Source: Methylophilaceae bacterium (GTDB lineage: Bacteria > Pseudomonadota > Gammaproteobacteria > Burkholderiales > Methylophilaceae). Taken from it: DNA of 6,587 nucleotides. Within the stretch, counting starts at the first letter, position 1; the number at the start of each line of letters is the position of its first letter. The stretch lies in the NCBI GenBank assembly GCA_025362115.1, contig JANYIK010000185.1:1-6587 (forward strand). Direction: 5' to 3'. Below are positions 6,346 to 6,587 of this stretch, in pieces. A program made the position numbers and the translations under genes. The notes under the pieces were generated by a model, which did no database searches, was not told where the DNA came from, and saw only the letters and a list, made by a program, of their open reading frames with translations.

Positions 6346-6587
6346 GTGAGTTGTTCGCTCCCGTTGCCCCTCATGCGCCGTTAGCAGAACGCTTGCGGCC
6401 TGCTACGCTGGATGAGGTGGTCGGGCAAAGCCACCTGTTGGGCGAAGGAAAGCCGCTGCGGCTGGCGTTTGCGTCAGGTAAGTTACCCTCGATGATTTTG
6501 TGGGGGCCACCGGGCGTGGGCAAGACAACGCTGGCGAGGCTGGTAGCGGGTGCAGTGGATGCCGAGTTTATTCCATTGTCGGCCGTA
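6342..6587 (+). CDS. rarA: RarA (MgsA) replication-associated recombination ATPase, 3' end beyond window
   Basis: RarA is an AAA+ ATPase of the clamp-loader superfamily that acts at stalled replication forks. Only the first 82 codons are present. They match the conserved family N-terminus: PLAERLRP, then a VVGQSHLLG block, GKPLR, and SMILW leading into the Walker A motif GPPGVGKTT at residues 55-63, followed by LSAV at the edge. The GTG at 6342 is the in-frame start. It overlaps the TGA of the glycosyltransferase (GTGA), and GAGGAG at 6325-6330 lies 11 nt upstream, so translational coupling is likely. No promoter of its own was noticed. Identification is firm despite the truncation. Confidence 0.95.
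   Translation, partial: MSELFAPVAPHAPLAERLRPATLDEVVGQSHLLGEGKPLRLAFASGKLPSMILWGPPGVGKTTLARLVAGAVDAEFIPLSAV

Overview
The window carries a two-partner secretion (TPS, type Vb) locus on the minus strand and, divergent from it, the start of a plus-strand operon. The organism looks like a Gram-negative proteobacterium. The evidence is an outer-membrane TpsB transporter with two POTRA domains, a TpsA exoprotein with a haemagglutination-activity (FhaB-type) N-terminus, and the opening of rarA. Moderate GC and protein flavour suggest a betaproteobacterium, possibly of the methylotroph or nitrifier/iron-oxidiser kind. That placement is an impression and not a measurement.

Layout. Positions 1-3066 (minus) hold the first 1022 codons of a large TpsA adhesin or exoprotein. 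The reading frame is open from its ATG to the left edge, so the C-terminus lies outside the window. It has a signal peptide, the TPS secretion domain and a long Gly/Asn/Thr/Ser-rich beta-helix passenger. Two kinds of internal repeat are visible. One is a loose series of GG-containing units (832-1503). The other is a tight array of about 24-residue units, each with a Met-Asp-Asn/His motif (7-372), which probably continues past the edge. A 112-bp gap separates it from the complete tpsB transporter gene (3179-4879, minus), which lies upstream in the same direction, so this reads as a tpsB-tpsA operon. The AT-rich intergenic region 4880-5148 holds a good sigma70-like promoter for tpsB and an extended -10 candidate for the plus-strand genes. 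On the plus strand, 5149-6345 encodes a GT-B (GT1/MGT-like) glycosyltransferase. It overlaps by 4 bp the GTG start of rarA (6342 onward, cut by the right edge).

How the genes work together. TpsB should sit in the outer membrane, recognise the TPS domain of TpsA through its POTRA domains and thread the passenger to the cell surface. The glycosyltransferase could modify a lipid, a polysaccharide or even the exoprotein, but nothing in the sequence decides this. Its overlap with rarA suggests it is simply the first gene of an unrelated operon. The most distinctive part of the window is the MD(N/H) repeat array of the TpsA passenger. I see no RNA gene, CRISPR array, insertion sequence or prophage feature. 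I did not find clear evidence of a wholly new system.
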